Below are positions 16,536 to 25,333 of a stretch of 64,000 nt of DNA, in pieces. Every line of letters starts with the position of its first letter. Positions within the stretch are counted from its first letter, which is position 1. The notes under the pieces were generated by a model. The model worked only from the letters and a program-made list of their open reading frames with translations, did no database searches and was not told where the DNA came from. A program made the translations under genes and the position numbers. The stretch is from NCBI GenBank assembly GCA_965205905.1, contig CBDBHZ010000012.1, positions 62,001 to 126,000 of the forward strand. The letters are read 5' to 3'. Source of the DNA: JAHZMA01 sp965205905. Lineage in GTDB: Bacteria > Pseudomonadota > Alphaproteobacteria > JABAAW01 > JAHZMA01.

Positions 16536-17849
16536 ATGCAAGATTTAACCCCCGACCGTAAATTATTAGACCCGATTGAAATTGCCTCGCGCGATGAATT
16601 GATGGCATTGCAATTAAAACGTATGCAATGGTCGCTTGCTCATGCCTATCAAAATTCGCGCTTTTATCGCAAAAGCTTTGATGATGCGGGGGTGCATCCA
16701 GATGATTTAAAACAGCTGGCTGATTTAAGCAAATTTCCGTTTACAGTCAAGCAAGATTTGCGCGATAATTATCCGTTTAACATGATGGCGGTGCCGATGG
16801 AACAGGTGGCGCGGATTCATGCCTCATCTGGCACCACAGGCAAGCCGACGGTGGTTGGCTATACCAAAGATGATATTGAGATGTGGGCGGATATGGTTGC
16901 CCGTTCTATCCGTGCATCGGGCGGTAAAAAAGGCGATATTGTGCATATTGCCTATGGTTACGGGTTATTCACCGGTGGTTTGGGTGCGCATTATGGTGCT
17001 GAAAAATTGGGTTGCACGATTATCCCGCTTTCAGGGGGCATGACGGCAAGGCAGGTGATGCTGATTGAAGATTTTAAGCCCGATATTATTATGGTAACGC
17101 CTTCTTATATGTTGGCGATTTTAGACCAGATGCGGCTTGATGGGATTGACCCGATGAAGACGTCGCTCAAAGTGGGGATTTTTGGTGCCGAACCTTGGAC
17201 AAATGCCATGCGGCGCGATATTGAACAATCGCTTGATATGCATGCAGTCGATATTTACGGGCTATCAGAGATTTTAGGACCGGGCGTTGCCAATGAAGCG
17301 GTTGAGAGCAAGGATGGTTTATATATTTGGGAAGACCATTTTTACCCTGAAATTATCGACCCTGTTACAGGTGAGGTGCTGCCAGATGGCACTGAGGGCG
17401 AGTTGGTTTTTACCAGTCTCAGCAAGCAGGCCTTCCCCATTATCCGCTACCGCACCCGTGATTTAACACGGTTACTGCCCGGTATTACCCGCAATATGCG
17501 CCGTATGGAGAAAATTGTTGGGCGCAGTGATGATATGCTGATTTTGCGGGGCGTGAATTTATTCCCAACCCAAATTGAAGAACAAATTCTGCAAATTCCA
17601 ACATTAACACCGCATTATCAAATTCATTTGACAAAGCAGGGGAGAATGGATAATTTAACGGTTAAGGTTGAGGCATCACCCGATGCTAGCTCTGACGAGA
17701 TGCGCGATAAAAGCAAAAATCTATTGGCAGAGGCAATCAAAAATATGATTGGGGTGAGTGCTGATATTGATGTGTTACCGCCACAGAGCATCGAACGCTC
17801 GCAAGGCAAAGCAGTAAGAGTGATTGATGATAGAAACACCCAAAAATAA
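16536..17849 (+). CDS. paaK: Phenylacetate-CoA ligase PaaK
   Basis: ATP-dependent (AMP-forming) ligase that commits phenylacetate to the pathway as phenylacetyl-CoA. The 437 residues are the usual length. The adenylate-forming motifs are S-S-G-T-T-G-K-P near residue 97, Y-G-L-S-E-I-L-G-P-G near residue 241, and the hinge region after Y-R-T-R-D near residue 307. AAAGGAC precedes the ATG by a normal distance. Its 3' end overlaps paaX by 23 bp. Confidence 0.96.
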   Translation: MQDLTPDRKLLDPIEIASRDELMALQLKRMQWSLAHAYQNSRFYRKSFDDAGVHPDDLKQLADLSKFPFTVKQDLRDNYPFNMMAVPMEQVARIHASSGTTGKPTVVGYTKDDIEMWADMVARSIRASGGKKGDIVHIAYGYGLFTGGLGAHYGAEKLGCTIIPLSGGMTARQVMLIEDFKPDIIMVTPSYMLAILDQMRLDGIDPMKTSLKVGIFGAEPWTNAMRRDIEQSLDMHAVDIYGLSEILGPGVANEAVESKDGLYIWEDHFYPEIIDPVTGEVLPDGTEGELVFTSLSKQAFPIIRYRTRDLTRLLPGITRNMRRMEKIVGRSDDMLILRGVNLFPTQIEEQILQIPTLTPHYQIHLTKQGRMDNLTVKVEASPDASSDEMRDKSKNLLAEAIKNMIGVSADIDVLPPQSIERSQGKAVRVIDDRNTQK

Positions 17850-18774
17850 AGCTTTTAGTGATAAAGCTAGCGATAAAACCAGCGAGGCGATTTTAGATAA
17901 TATTATTGCAAAACTCCATCAAGAAAGTCATCATATGAGGGTATGGTCGATTGTGATGAGCATCTATGGCGATGCGGTTATGCCGTATGGTGGGGCAATT
18001 TCTCTCAAAGGCTTGTCGCTGATTTTAACGCGAATGAATATTGGCACTGGCGCGTTACGCACGGCGATGTCACGGCTTGCCCGCGATGGCTGGATGGAAA
18101 GATTTCGTAAAGATAGTAACAGTTTTTATCGCATTAGCAAGCCGATGCAGCAAGATATTCAACAAGCCAGTTTGCAAATTTATGCAAGCCCTGATGATGA
18201 TTATATCTGGCAAGGTCATTGGCAAGTGGCAATCCCGCAACGGCAGGCATTAACGCCAAAAATTTTGGAAGATATGCAAATGATGGGCTTTATCCCACTC
18301 AATGCGTTACTCTATATCCGCTTTGTTAAGGCTGATGAATTGCTTCCTAATCATGCGGATATTATCTTCATGCAAGCCCAAGCGAGTGATCGTAACAAGG
18401 GGGATTGTAAGGGTAATGATTACAATCCGCAACTGATAGAGATTGTTGAAGAAAATCATAAAGGTTCTAAACTTTATCAAATCTTAAGCGTAGAATTTCG
18501 TGCGCTTGCTGATAATCTTGATGGCGGTGGTAGGCTAGCGGGGTTAGATGCGGTGGTTGCCCGTATTTTGTTGATTCATTATTGGCGGCGTGCGGTGCTA
18601 GCCGATAATAGCGCACATATTGCCAATCCGTTTCGGCATAACGCCCATTTGCTGACCAAGAAAATCTATCAGCATCTGCAAACTGAAAGCGAGAGATGGC
18701 TGCAAGATTCTGGCTGTATCGACCAAACATTGCCACAAACAAACATCATCACCAACAGGTTTAATGAGGGATAA
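17827..18774 (+). CDS. paaX: Phenylacetyl-CoA-responsive repressor PaaX
   Basis: PaaX-family transcriptional regulator of about 315 residues. An N-terminal winged helix-turn-helix is visible near residues 37-102 (V-W-S-I-V-M-S-I-Y-G-D, then T-G-A-L-R-T-A-M-S-R-L-A-R-D-G-W and S-F-Y-R-I-S). The family's C-terminal I-H-Y-W-R-R-A-V helix is near residue 255. In characterised systems PaaX represses paa genes until phenylacetyl-CoA binds. Here it is co-transcribed with its presumed targets, implying negative feedback. The ATG at 17827 lies inside paaK. Confidence 0.93.
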   Translation: MIETPKNKAFSDKASDKTSEAILDNIIAKLHQESHHMRVWSIVMSIYGDAVMPYGGAISLKGLSLILTRMNIGTGALRTAMSRLARDGWMERFRKDSNSFYRISKPMQQDIQQASLQIYASPDDDYIWQGHWQVAIPQRQALTPKILEDMQMMGFIPLNALLYIRFVKADELLPNHADIIFMQAQASDRNKGDCKGNDYNPQLIEIVEENHKGSKLYQILSVEFRALADNLDGGGRLAGLDAVVARILLIHYWRRAVLADNSAHIANPFRHNAHLLTKKIYQHLQTESERWLQDSGCIDQTLPQTNIITNRFNEG

Positions 18775-18777
18775 CAG

Positions 18778-19203
18778 ATGGCTTTAGAAAAATTTGATAT
18801 GGTGCAAATGAAAAATTTGCTTGGCAAAATTTACGCGCCATGGGTGCAACAATTAAACATCACGCCGCTGGCAAGCACGCATGATGGCTATCAATTTTTA
18901 TTACCGAAAAATGCTGATATTACCCGCGATGGCGATATTATTTGCGGGCAAGCCATTGCATCGGTTGCTGATAGTGTGGGGGTGCTAAGCCTGTGCCACC
19001 ATCATGGGGGGTATCGCGCCATGACAACGGTGGAATTGGCAAGTTATTTTATGAGGCCGTTATTTTTAGGTGATATTGTGATTGATGTTACCAATCTTTC
19101 TAATGGCAAACGTTTGGCAACCACACGGATTGATTTTAGGGCAGAAAATTCTGATAAAATCGCCGCCACTGCCAACTGTATCTATGCCTATTTAGATGGA
19201 TAA
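18778..19203 (+). CDS. PaaI-like hotdog thioesterase, second copy
   Basis: A 141-residue single hotdog-domain protein (Q-A-I-A-S-V-A-D-S-V-G-V-L helix near residues 60-72, then T-T-V-E-L-A-S-Y-F-M-R-P). It resembles the YbgC/PaaI thioesterase superfamily but lacks the N-G-H-x-x-H-G-G signature of true PaaI, so the substrate is uncertain. GAGGG precedes the ATG by 7 bases, and it is 3 bp from paaX, so it is the last gene of the paa operon. Its stop codon lies in a palindrome shared with the convergent maiA. Confidence 0.88.
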   Translation: MALEKFDMVQMKNLLGKIYAPWVQQLNITPLASTHDGYQFLLPKNADITRDGDIICGQAIASVADSVGVLSLCHHHGGYRAMTTVELASYFMRPLFLGDIVIDVTNLSNGKRLATTRIDFRAENSDKIAATANCIYAYLDG

Positions 19204-19226
19204 TGATTATCCCCGATAATCATTAT
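19200..19226. terminator. Bidirectional stem-loop between the converging paa and hmg operons
   Basis: A perfect 12-bp inverted repeat with a 3-base CCC loop, ATAATGATTATC (19200-19211) and GATAATCATTAT (19215-19226). It contains the stop codons of both converging genes (TAA at 19201-19203 on plus, 19223-19225 on minus). Neither side has a long U-tract, so termination strength is uncertain, but position and symmetry suggest it separates the two operons. Confidence 0.65.
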
Positions 19227-19891
19227 TGGGGTTGATATTTATTGGGGTGGGCGGCAATAAAAGCCGGAAGTTTTTCTGCCCGTTCGGCAATCAATGAAAT
19301 ATTGTGCCAGTCTGAATAATCAATGCCCCATCTTTTGGCATTGTAAATTTGCGGTATCAGGCAACATTCTACCAAAGAAACCTCATCACCGCAGGCGAAT
19401 TTTCCTTTATGTTGATTATCTGCAATCAGCATATTTTCAATATTTTCTAAGCCTTTGCCGATAAAATACTGCCGCCATTGTGCTTTGATTTTTGTTTGCT
19501 CGGCACCATCATCAGATATAAGTGGTGCCAGATGGTTGACGACCGAAAGATTACAAACAGGGTGAATTTCCATCGCAATCGCATGGGAAAGCGCTTGCAC
19601 CCATGCTTTTTGTTGGGGGAAAACACGTCGCATAAGGTCGTGTGAATCAGAGGGGTAAACCGAATCCAGATAATCAATAATTGCCAATGATTGCGTCAGC
19701 ACAATATCGCCTATCACCAATGTTGGGATTAATCCTTGCGGGTTATATTGTATATAATCATCTTGTTGCCCTTCATTTTCAAGCAAATCTATCGTGCGGC
19801 TTTCAAATTCAAGCCCTTTCATGTGGAGCGCAATCCGCACCCGATAGCAGGCTGAAGACTGCCAATAATCATAAAGAATAATTTTACTCAT
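19223..19891 (-). CDS. maiA: Maleylacetoacetate isomerase (zeta-class glutathione S-transferase)
   Basis: Converts 4-maleylacetoacetate to 4-fumarylacetoacetate using glutathione, after homogentisate dioxygenase. The 222-residue protein has the zeta-class start with the catalytic S-S-A-C-Y-R-V-R near residues 11-18, the glutathione-binding N-P-Q-G-L-I-P-T-L and Q-S-L-A-I segments, and an all-helical C-terminal half. The ATG at 19891 is 11 bases from AAGGA; a GTG at 19900 is only 2 bases from it and is less likely. It overlaps the DUF2783 gene by 8 bp and is last in the operon. Confidence 0.94.
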   Translation of the reverse strand: MSKIILYDYWQSSACYRVRIALHMKGLEFESRTIDLLENEGQQDDYIQYNPQGLIPTLVIGDIVLTQSLAIIDYLDSVYPSDSHDLMRRVFPQQKAWVQALSHAIAMEIHPVCNLSVVNHLAPLISDDGAEQTKIKAQWRQYFIGKGLENIENMLIADNQHKGKFACGDEVSLVECCLIPQIYNAKRWGIDYSDWHNISLIAERAEKLPAFIAAHPNKYQPQ

Positions 19892-20099
19892 GGTTTTCAC
19901 TTTCCTTAATTGTTGCCTTATTTATGGCTTGTTTTAAGATTTCTTTATCGCCAATATGGTTCATCAAAATAAGCACCAGCCTCGCATTTAAGGCATGGCT
20001 TTGTTCGTTACTCAAACCCTGATGCGCTTCTAATAATTGTTGATAAATATCATCGCCCTCAAAATTATCGCCAAAATTAGTGTCAGTTATTAATGTCAT
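19884..20099 (-). CDS. DUF2783 family small protein
   Basis: A 71-residue acidic protein that I recognise as DUF2783 from its start (M-T-L-I-T-D-T-N-F) and the core L-N-A-R-L-V-L-I-L-M-N-H-I-G-D. No function is established for the family. Members are often found next to FAD monooxygenases of aromatic catabolism, as here (15 bp after one). AGGTGA precedes the ATG. It may be a small partner or stabiliser of the monooxygenase; that is inference from context only. Confidence 0.85.
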   Translation of the reverse strand: MTLITDTNFGDNFEGDDIYQQLLEAHQGLSNEQSHALNARLVLILMNHIGDKEILKQAINKATIKESENHE

Positions 20100-20114
20100 A
20101 TCTCACCTCTTATT

Positions 20115-21722
20115 CTATCCATTGCCGATTATTTTGTCAAGCGCGGTTTTGATGCTATCATACGTTGGTATTGTGTGCCAAATGGCAGCAATATGTTGGT
20201 CGGGGCGGATAAGATAACAGCCTGCGCCATAACGCGCCGCAATCAAATTTTCGCTATCATCATAATTGGCAAGATGCAAGATGGTGATTTTTGCATCACA
20301 TTTATCGCGCCATTCAGCGGACAGCTTTGCTTCTTTATCGGCAATCAACAGCGTAAATTCCGCGCCCAAGCAATTCAGCAACCAACATGATTTGCTGTTT
20401 TTATCGGTGAGTGGCGCATCAGGGCAGACCATGCCCGATTGTAAGGAAATGCTCTCTGGCGATAGGGTTTGCAATGATTTTCCCTCAAGCGAGCATGGCA
20501 CTGATAGTCTGCCTGCGTTGATTAATTTACGCGCAAACGGCATTGTGCCTGCCAGCTGTAACAAAGAATTGCGAAACAACATTTCAATATCGCTATTGGG
20601 CGACATAAATTTGGTGGTGCGGGCAGAATTTTTAATATTTTCATCCGCGCCATGAATGCGCTCCTCATCATAAGAGAGTAAGAGATTTGTCTCTGCTTTG
20701 CCTTGCAGTATCAGCGCCAATTTCCAGCATAAATTATCAACATCTTGAATGCCGCCATTGCCCCCACGCGCACCAAAAGGCGAGACAATATGCGCGCTAT
20801 CGCCTGCAAAAATAATCCGCTGATGGATAAATTTTTCAATGCGGCGGCAATGGAATTGATAAATACTCACCCATTCTAATTCAAAGTCGCGGTTTTTCAG
20901 CATTTTGTGAATACGTTTTTTAACATTTTCAGGTTCGGTTTCAAGCGCATTATCAGCATCGGGCGGTAGTTGAAAATCGATGCGGTAAATATTATCGGGT
21001 TGCTTATGCAATAATGCCGATTGCCCTTGATGGAAACTTGGCTCAAACCAAAACCATCTCTCTTTAGGGAAGGGTGCTTCCATTTTTACATCGGCAATCA
21101 GGAATTTTTCTGTAAAATGCTGTCCCTTAAAATCCAAATCTAATAAATGGCGCATTGTGCTATGTGCGCCATCACATGCCAATAAATAATCCGCCTCAAT
21201 CTGATAATCCCCATATTCGGAGCTGACATGAGCCGTTACTTTGCCTTCATTTTGTGAGACCGCATCAATCTGTGTGCCAAAGCGTAAATCAATATGGTTC
21301 GGAAAATCTTGGCATCTTTGCACCAAATAATCTTCAACATAATATTGCTGTAAATTGACAAAAGCAGGATTTTTATGCCCTGTTTCTGGTAGCAAATCAA
21401 AATGATAAATTTCTTCATCACCCCAATAAGTGCGCCCCACCTGCCATGTAACGCCTTTCGCCACCATTGTTTCGCCAACGCCTAGCCTATCAAAAATTTC
21501 CAATGTGCGCTTTGCCCAGCAAATTGCGCGGCTGCCATCTGAAACGCCATTATCCTTATCAATCAGCACCACTTTAATATTCTTCATTGCCAAATCTATG
21601 GCGGCGGCAAGCCCGATAGGGCCTGCACCCACAATCATTATCTGCGTATCGCAAACCTTATTATCAGAGATTTCAGGTGCAATCTGTGTCTTAAATATGG
21701 CGGGGTTGAGTGATTGATTCAT
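20115..21722 (-). CDS. FAD-dependent aromatic-ring monooxygenase (PheA/TfdB/MhpA-type)
   Basis: Single-component flavin hydroxylase of 535 residues. The Rossmann motif G-A-G-P-I-G-L is near residue 33, with the FAD/NADPH region L-L-A-C-D-G-A-H-S (residue ~187) and F-A-G-D-S-A-H near residue 310. A C-terminal thioredoxin-like domain typical of this branch follows. Its place inside the homogentisate operon suggests a ring hydroxylation yielding homogentisate, for instance from 3-hydroxyphenylacetate, as known for such enzymes in some pseudomonads and Burkholderia. The sequence alone does not settle the substrate. No clear ribosome site precedes the ATG. Confidence 0.9.
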   Translation of the reverse strand: MNQSLNPAIFKTQIAPEISDNKVCDTQIMIVGAGPIGLAAAIDLAMKNIKVVLIDKDNGVSDGSRAICWAKRTLEIFDRLGVGETMVAKGVTWQVGRTYWGDEEIYHFDLLPETGHKNPAFVNLQQYYVEDYLVQRCQDFPNHIDLRFGTQIDAVSQNEGKVTAHVSSEYGDYQIEADYLLACDGAHSTMRHLLDLDFKGQHFTEKFLIADVKMEAPFPKERWFWFEPSFHQGQSALLHKQPDNIYRIDFQLPPDADNALETEPENVKKRIHKMLKNRDFELEWVSIYQFHCRRIEKFIHQRIIFAGDSAHIVSPFGARGGNGGIQDVDNLCWKLALILQGKAETNLLLSYDEERIHGADENIKNSARTTKFMSPNSDIEMLFRNSLLQLAGTMPFARKLINAGRLSVPCSLEGKSLQTLSPESISLQSGMVCPDAPLTDKNSKSCWLLNCLGAEFTLLIADKEAKLSAEWRDKCDAKITILHLANYDDSENLIAARYGAGCYLIRPDQHIAAIWHTIPTYDSIKTALDKIIGNG

Positions 21723-21749
21723 TGCGTTACGACACTATAATTCTGCCTA

Positions 21750-22703
21750 TCAACTCTGTAAAGCCTGCCACATTTGGGCATCGCGCTCCTCAGTCCAGAT
21801 GCGCGGTGTATCCATGCCCAACGCCTCATCATAAGCGCGCGCCACATTAAATGGCAAGCAATGTTCATAGATGGCATAATCCTTAAATTTCTTATCACAT
21901 GAAGCCCGCACTGCCGCAAAAGCTTCTTGCAAATTACCGCCACCTGCCGCGATTTGTGCCGCGGGTTGGTAGGTGCTGATTAAAAAATCATCAGTGCTAG
22001 CAATGGCTTCTTGCACTTTTGCCTCGCCTTTTAAAGCATCACCGCGCCCTGGCACTAATGATAATGGCGAAAATTCAGCAATCGCTTTCAATGTGTTACG
22101 CCAATCATGGAAATGACCATCACCACAATAACATGCCGAACGATATTCCACAATATCACCGCTTAACATTACGCGCTCATCTGGCACCCATGCCACAATA
22201 TCGCCTGCGGTATGGGCGCGCCCTAAATGAAGTAAATCCACACGGCGTTTGCCAAGATAGAGAGTCATTTTCTTATCAAAAGTGAGGGTCGGGAATGTGA
22301 GGCTTGGGATTGTCTCATGCCCCCGAAATAATCTGGGGAAGCGCGTAAATTCGCTTTGCCAATCTTCGGCACCACGTTCGTGAATCATTGCGTTACATAA
22401 TGATGATGAGATAATCTCGCTGGCCTCGATATAGGCAGAAGCCCCTAACACCCTCACCGCATGGTAATGCGATAACACCACATATTTTATCGGCTTATCA
22501 GTTACCGAACGGATTTTTTCAATCACCTTATCTGCCATTAAAGGCGTTGCTTGCGTATCCACAATCAGCACGCTATCATCGCCAATCACCACGCCTGTAT
22601 TGGGGTCGCCTTCGGCAGTGAATGCCCAAATATCGCGCCCAACTTCCGAGAAGCTGATTTTCTTTTCTGTCATATCACCTTGTGATGCAAATTTTTTTGC
22701 CAT
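21750..22703 (-). CDS. MBL-fold metallo-hydrolase of the homogentisate operon
   Basis: A 317-residue metallo-beta-lactamase-fold protein. The usual H-x-H-x-D-H signature is replaced by S-H-Y-H-A-V-R-V-L-G-A near residue 77, so the aspartate and third histidine are missing. Later metal-ligand positions remain (L-G-R-A-H-T-A-G-D near residue 150, M-L-S-G-D near residue 170). This variant is, to my recollection, typical of MBL proteins in homogentisate clusters, with no defined reaction. AAGGA precedes the ATG by 10 bases. It lies 15 bp after fahA and 27 bp before the monooxygenase gene. It could be a hydrolase or lactonase for a side product. Confidence 0.88.
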   Translation of the reverse strand: MAKKFASQGDMTEKKISFSEVGRDIWAFTAEGDPNTGVVIGDDSVLIVDTQATPLMADKVIEKIRSVTDKPIKYVVLSHYHAVRVLGASAYIEASEIISSSLCNAMIHERGAEDWQSEFTRFPRLFRGHETIPSLTFPTLTFDKKMTLYLGKRRVDLLHLGRAHTAGDIVAWVPDERVMLSGDIVEYRSACYCGDGHFHDWRNTLKAIAEFSPLSLVPGRGDALKGEAKVQEAIASTDDFLISTYQPAAQIAAGGGNLQEAFAAVRASCDKKFKDYAIYEHCLPFNVARAYDEALGMDTPRIWTEERDAQMWQALQS

Positions 22704-22718
22704 TTGTTTTTCCTTAAT

Positions 22719-23735
22719 TTAAGTTTTATAGGGCATTACCGTTTGATTGATCGTGCCGAAAATTGAGTTGCCTTCCTCATTGTGCATATCAATGCTGACA
22801 TGATCACCAAAGCGCATAAAAGGAGTGATAGGCTTGCCAGTCAAAATGGTTTCTATCGTGCGTAATTCTGCCAAACAGCTATAGCCAACACCGTCCTCGC
22901 TGATGGGTTTGCCCGCACCGCCATCTTCTGACTTATTAGAAATTGTGCCCGTGCCAATGATAGTGCCAGCGCATAAATTCCGTGTTTTGGCAGCATGCAT
23001 GATGAGGGTGGGAATATCAAAAACCATATCAACACCCGTTTGCACACGCCCTAATGGCTGTCCGTTTAAGTCTATCCGCATGGCAAGATGTAGCTTACCG
23101 CCATCCCATGCCTTGCCTAGCATATCGGGCGTTACGGCAACAGGTGAAAACGCGCTAGATGGTTTGGATTGAAAGAAGCCAAATCCTTTGGCAAGTTCAG
23201 CAGGGATTAAGCCACGTAACGATACATCATTCACCAACATGATCAGCAATATTGAAGCTTTTGCGGTTTCATAATCAGCACCCATCGGCACATCATTGGT
23301 AATCACCGCAATCTCGGCTTCCATATCAATGCCCCAAGCCTCGTCCGCCATCATGATAGGTGCGTGTGGCGCTAAAAAACTATCCGAGCCACCCTGATAC
23401 ATTAATGGTTCTTCCCAAAAACTGGCAGGCATTTCAGCACCGCGCGCTTTACGCACCAATTCCACATGATTAACATAGGCACTGCCATCTGCCCAAGCAT
23501 AGGCACGGGGCAAGGGTGAGAGCGCGATTTTTTGGTCAAACGCCTTGCCACTTGCAGGATTATCGGCTAGCTTTTGCGCTAATGTTTCAAGCAAGGGTGC
23601 GACTATCTGCCAATTTTCTACGGCATATTGTAAATTTGGTGCAATCATATCAGCATCTAAATAATATTGTAAATCATCAGATACCACAATCAAGCGCCCA
23701 TCTCGGTTATCAGATGGTAAAGTTGCTAATTTCAT
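22719..23735 (-). CDS. fahA: Fumarylacetoacetate hydrolase
   Basis: Last enzyme of the homogentisate pathway, splitting fumarylacetoacetate to fumarate and acetoacetate; 338 residues from the second of two adjacent ATGs, which is 6 bases from AAGGA (the first is only 3). The FAH-fold catalytic region is visible as M-E-A-E-I-A-V-I near residue 137 (metal-binding glutamates), F-F-Q-S-K-P-S-S-A-F-S-P near residue 185 and the G-T-G-T-I-S-N-K-S loop near residue 265. Shorter than the mammalian enzyme but typical of bacterial forms. The first ATG overlaps the hmgA stop by 4 bp. Confidence 0.93.
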   Translation of the reverse strand: MKLATLPSDNRDGRLIVVSDDLQYYLDADMIAPNLQYAVENWQIVAPLLETLAQKLADNPASGKAFDQKIALSPLPRAYAWADGSAYVNHVELVRKARGAEMPASFWEEPLMYQGGSDSFLAPHAPIMMADEAWGIDMEAEIAVITNDVPMGADYETAKASILLIMLVNDVSLRGLIPAELAKGFGFFQSKPSSAFSPVAVTPDMLGKAWDGGKLHLAMRIDLNGQPLGRVQTGVDMVFDIPTLIMHAAKTRNLCAGTIIGTGTISNKSEDGGAGKPISEDGVGYSCLAELRTIETILTGKPITPFMRFGDHVSIDMHNEEGNSIFGTINQTVMPYKT

Positions 23736-25114
23736 CATGTTTCCTTATCCCAATTTCCTTGTTTTGTGCCATCAAAATGTAATTCTAGCCCTTGCCAACA
23801 TGCTGCGTAATCCTTGTGCAATATTGCTTCATGGGGTGCTTCATTGGCGGCAAATTCGGTGATATGTTGCGGCAGGAATGTTTCAAACATAAATGCCAGA
23901 GTATCGGTTAATTTTGTTGGTGTCAATGCTGTAATACTGGCTTTTTCAAACGCATCAGCATCAGGGCCATGTGGCAACATGCAATTATGCAAACTTGCGC
24001 CACCGCGTTCGAACCCTTCTTCTTTGGCATCATATTTTCCATAAATCAGCCCCATAAATTCAGACATAATATTGCGATGATACCAAGGCGGGCGAAACGT
24101 ATTTTCTGCCACCATCCAACGTTCAGGAAAAATAACAAAATCAATATTCGCAGTGCCCTCAGTGCCAGAAGGCGCGGTTAATACAGTGAAAATAGAGGGG
24201 TCGGGGTGGTCAGATAGCAGCGCACCAATCGGCGAGAACAGGCGCAAATCATATTTATAAGGTGCATAATTGCCATGCCATGCCACCACATCTAACGGTG
24301 AATGATTCAGCTTGCACTGATATAAATTACCGCACCATTTTGCTTTTAAGATACCATCAATATCTTTATGCTCAAAAGCAGCATGAGGGGTTAAAAAATC
24401 GCGGGAATTTGCCAAGCAATTTGCACCAATCGGGCCGCGATAGGGCAGGGTAAACGGCGCACCATAATTTTCGCACACATAGCCGCGTGCTTCATTCTGC
24501 AATAAATTCACCTGAAAAACCACACCGCGTGGGATAATAGCAATCTCGGCAGGGGTAACATCAATCACCCCAAATTCGGTGCGGATTTGCAAATCACCCA
24601 TTTCAGGAACTATCAGCAACTCACCATCAGCATTGAAGAAATATTCATCTTGCCCATCGTCATCTCTCATCGAGAGATTCGCCACATAAATATGACACCC
24701 CATGCCCGAACGCGCCTGTGCATCGCCCGCAAGGCTGATAGTATGCAAGCCTTGAATAAAATTCATTTTTTCGTTTGGTATCGGCAATGCCCCCCATCGT
24801 AATGCGCCAATGGGTAAGTTGCTTGCAAAAGGCGCGGGTGCGGTGCGTAAATAACCCGCATCACTCTGCTGATATTGCCCATGATGCTTCACTGATGGGC
24901 GGATTCTATAGAGCCACGAGCGTTGATTGCTGGCGTTCGGGGCGGTAAATGCCGAACCAGAAAGCTGTTCGGCATAGAGTCCATAAGGGCATTTTTGCGG
25001 TGAGTTCATGCCTTGTGGCAGGGCATCTTCTAATGCTTCGGTGGCAAAATGATTGCCAAAACCAGACATATAACCAGCTGTATAATCAGATATATCAGTT
25101 TTATCGTCAGTCAT
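23735..25114 (-). CDS. hmgA: Homogentisate 1,2-dioxygenase
   Basis: Non-haem iron(II) ring-cleavage enzyme converting homogentisate to maleylacetoacetate; 459 residues. The iron ligands fall in the family's conserved blocks: P-P-W-Y-H-R-N (His), M-S-E-F-M-G (Glu) and M-L-P-H-G-P-D-A-D (His), near residues 330-380. The N-terminal S-G-F-G-N-H-F-A-T-E motif is also present. GGGTGA precedes the ATG. It is the first gene of the minus-strand operon, with a possible TGTTACA-containing control region upstream. Confidence 0.97.
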   Translation of the reverse strand: MTDDKTDISDYTAGYMSGFGNHFATEALEDALPQGMNSPQKCPYGLYAEQLSGSAFTAPNASNQRSWLYRIRPSVKHHGQYQQSDAGYLRTAPAPFASNLPIGALRWGALPIPNEKMNFIQGLHTISLAGDAQARSGMGCHIYVANLSMRDDDGQDEYFFNADGELLIVPEMGDLQIRTEFGVIDVTPAEIAIIPRGVVFQVNLLQNEARGYVCENYGAPFTLPYRGPIGANCLANSRDFLTPHAAFEHKDIDGILKAKWCGNLYQCKLNHSPLDVVAWHGNYAPYKYDLRLFSPIGALLSDHPDPSIFTVLTAPSGTEGTANIDFVIFPERWMVAENTFRPPWYHRNIMSEFMGLIYGKYDAKEEGFERGGASLHNCMLPHGPDADAFEKASITALTPTKLTDTLAFMFETFLPQHITEFAANEAPHEAILHKDYAACWQGLELHFDGTKQGNWDKET

Positions 25115-25159
25115 ATTATCACCCTTTTTGTTGTGTCAAAAAAACATATAATGAATATG

Positions 25160-25188
25160 TTTGTAACAAAACCATTTTATTTTGTCAA
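25160..25188 (-). promoter_or_regulatory. Candidate hmgA promoter with TGTTACA box
   Basis: Reading the minus strand, TTGACA (25183-25188) is followed after 17 bp by TACAAA (25160-25165), a good -35 with a poor -10. TGTTACA (25162-25168) overlaps the -10, as in the other aromatic operons of this window. A repressor blocking the -10 is the simplest reading. Confidence 0.45.
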
Positions 25189-25235
25189 GATGGATAAATT
25201 GATTTGGAACTAACGGTATTTTATAATTAAAGTGA

Positions 25236-25264
25236 TTGACAGTCCATATATAATTTGGTTACAT
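25236..25264 (+). promoter_or_regulatory. Candidate promoter of the first giant lipoprotein gene
   Basis: TTGACA (25236-25241) followed after 17 bp by TTACAT (25259-25264). A TATAAT also occurs at 25249-25254 but has no -35 at the right distance. GGTTACA (25257-25263) resembles the TGTTACA boxes. This 219-bp intergenic region is shared with the divergent hmgA. Confidence 0.4.
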
Positions 25265-25333
25265 AGAATATGTGAGACTATGTTTTTAGGGTTTTTTAGG
25301 GAGAATGTCTTTTGTTAGGCATTAAGAGTTACA

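Noticed and set aside
25305..25325. Short leader peptide upstream of giant gene 1
   Set aside because: An ATG at 25305 opens six codons before a stop, but the GGGAG site is almost adjacent to it, too close to function.
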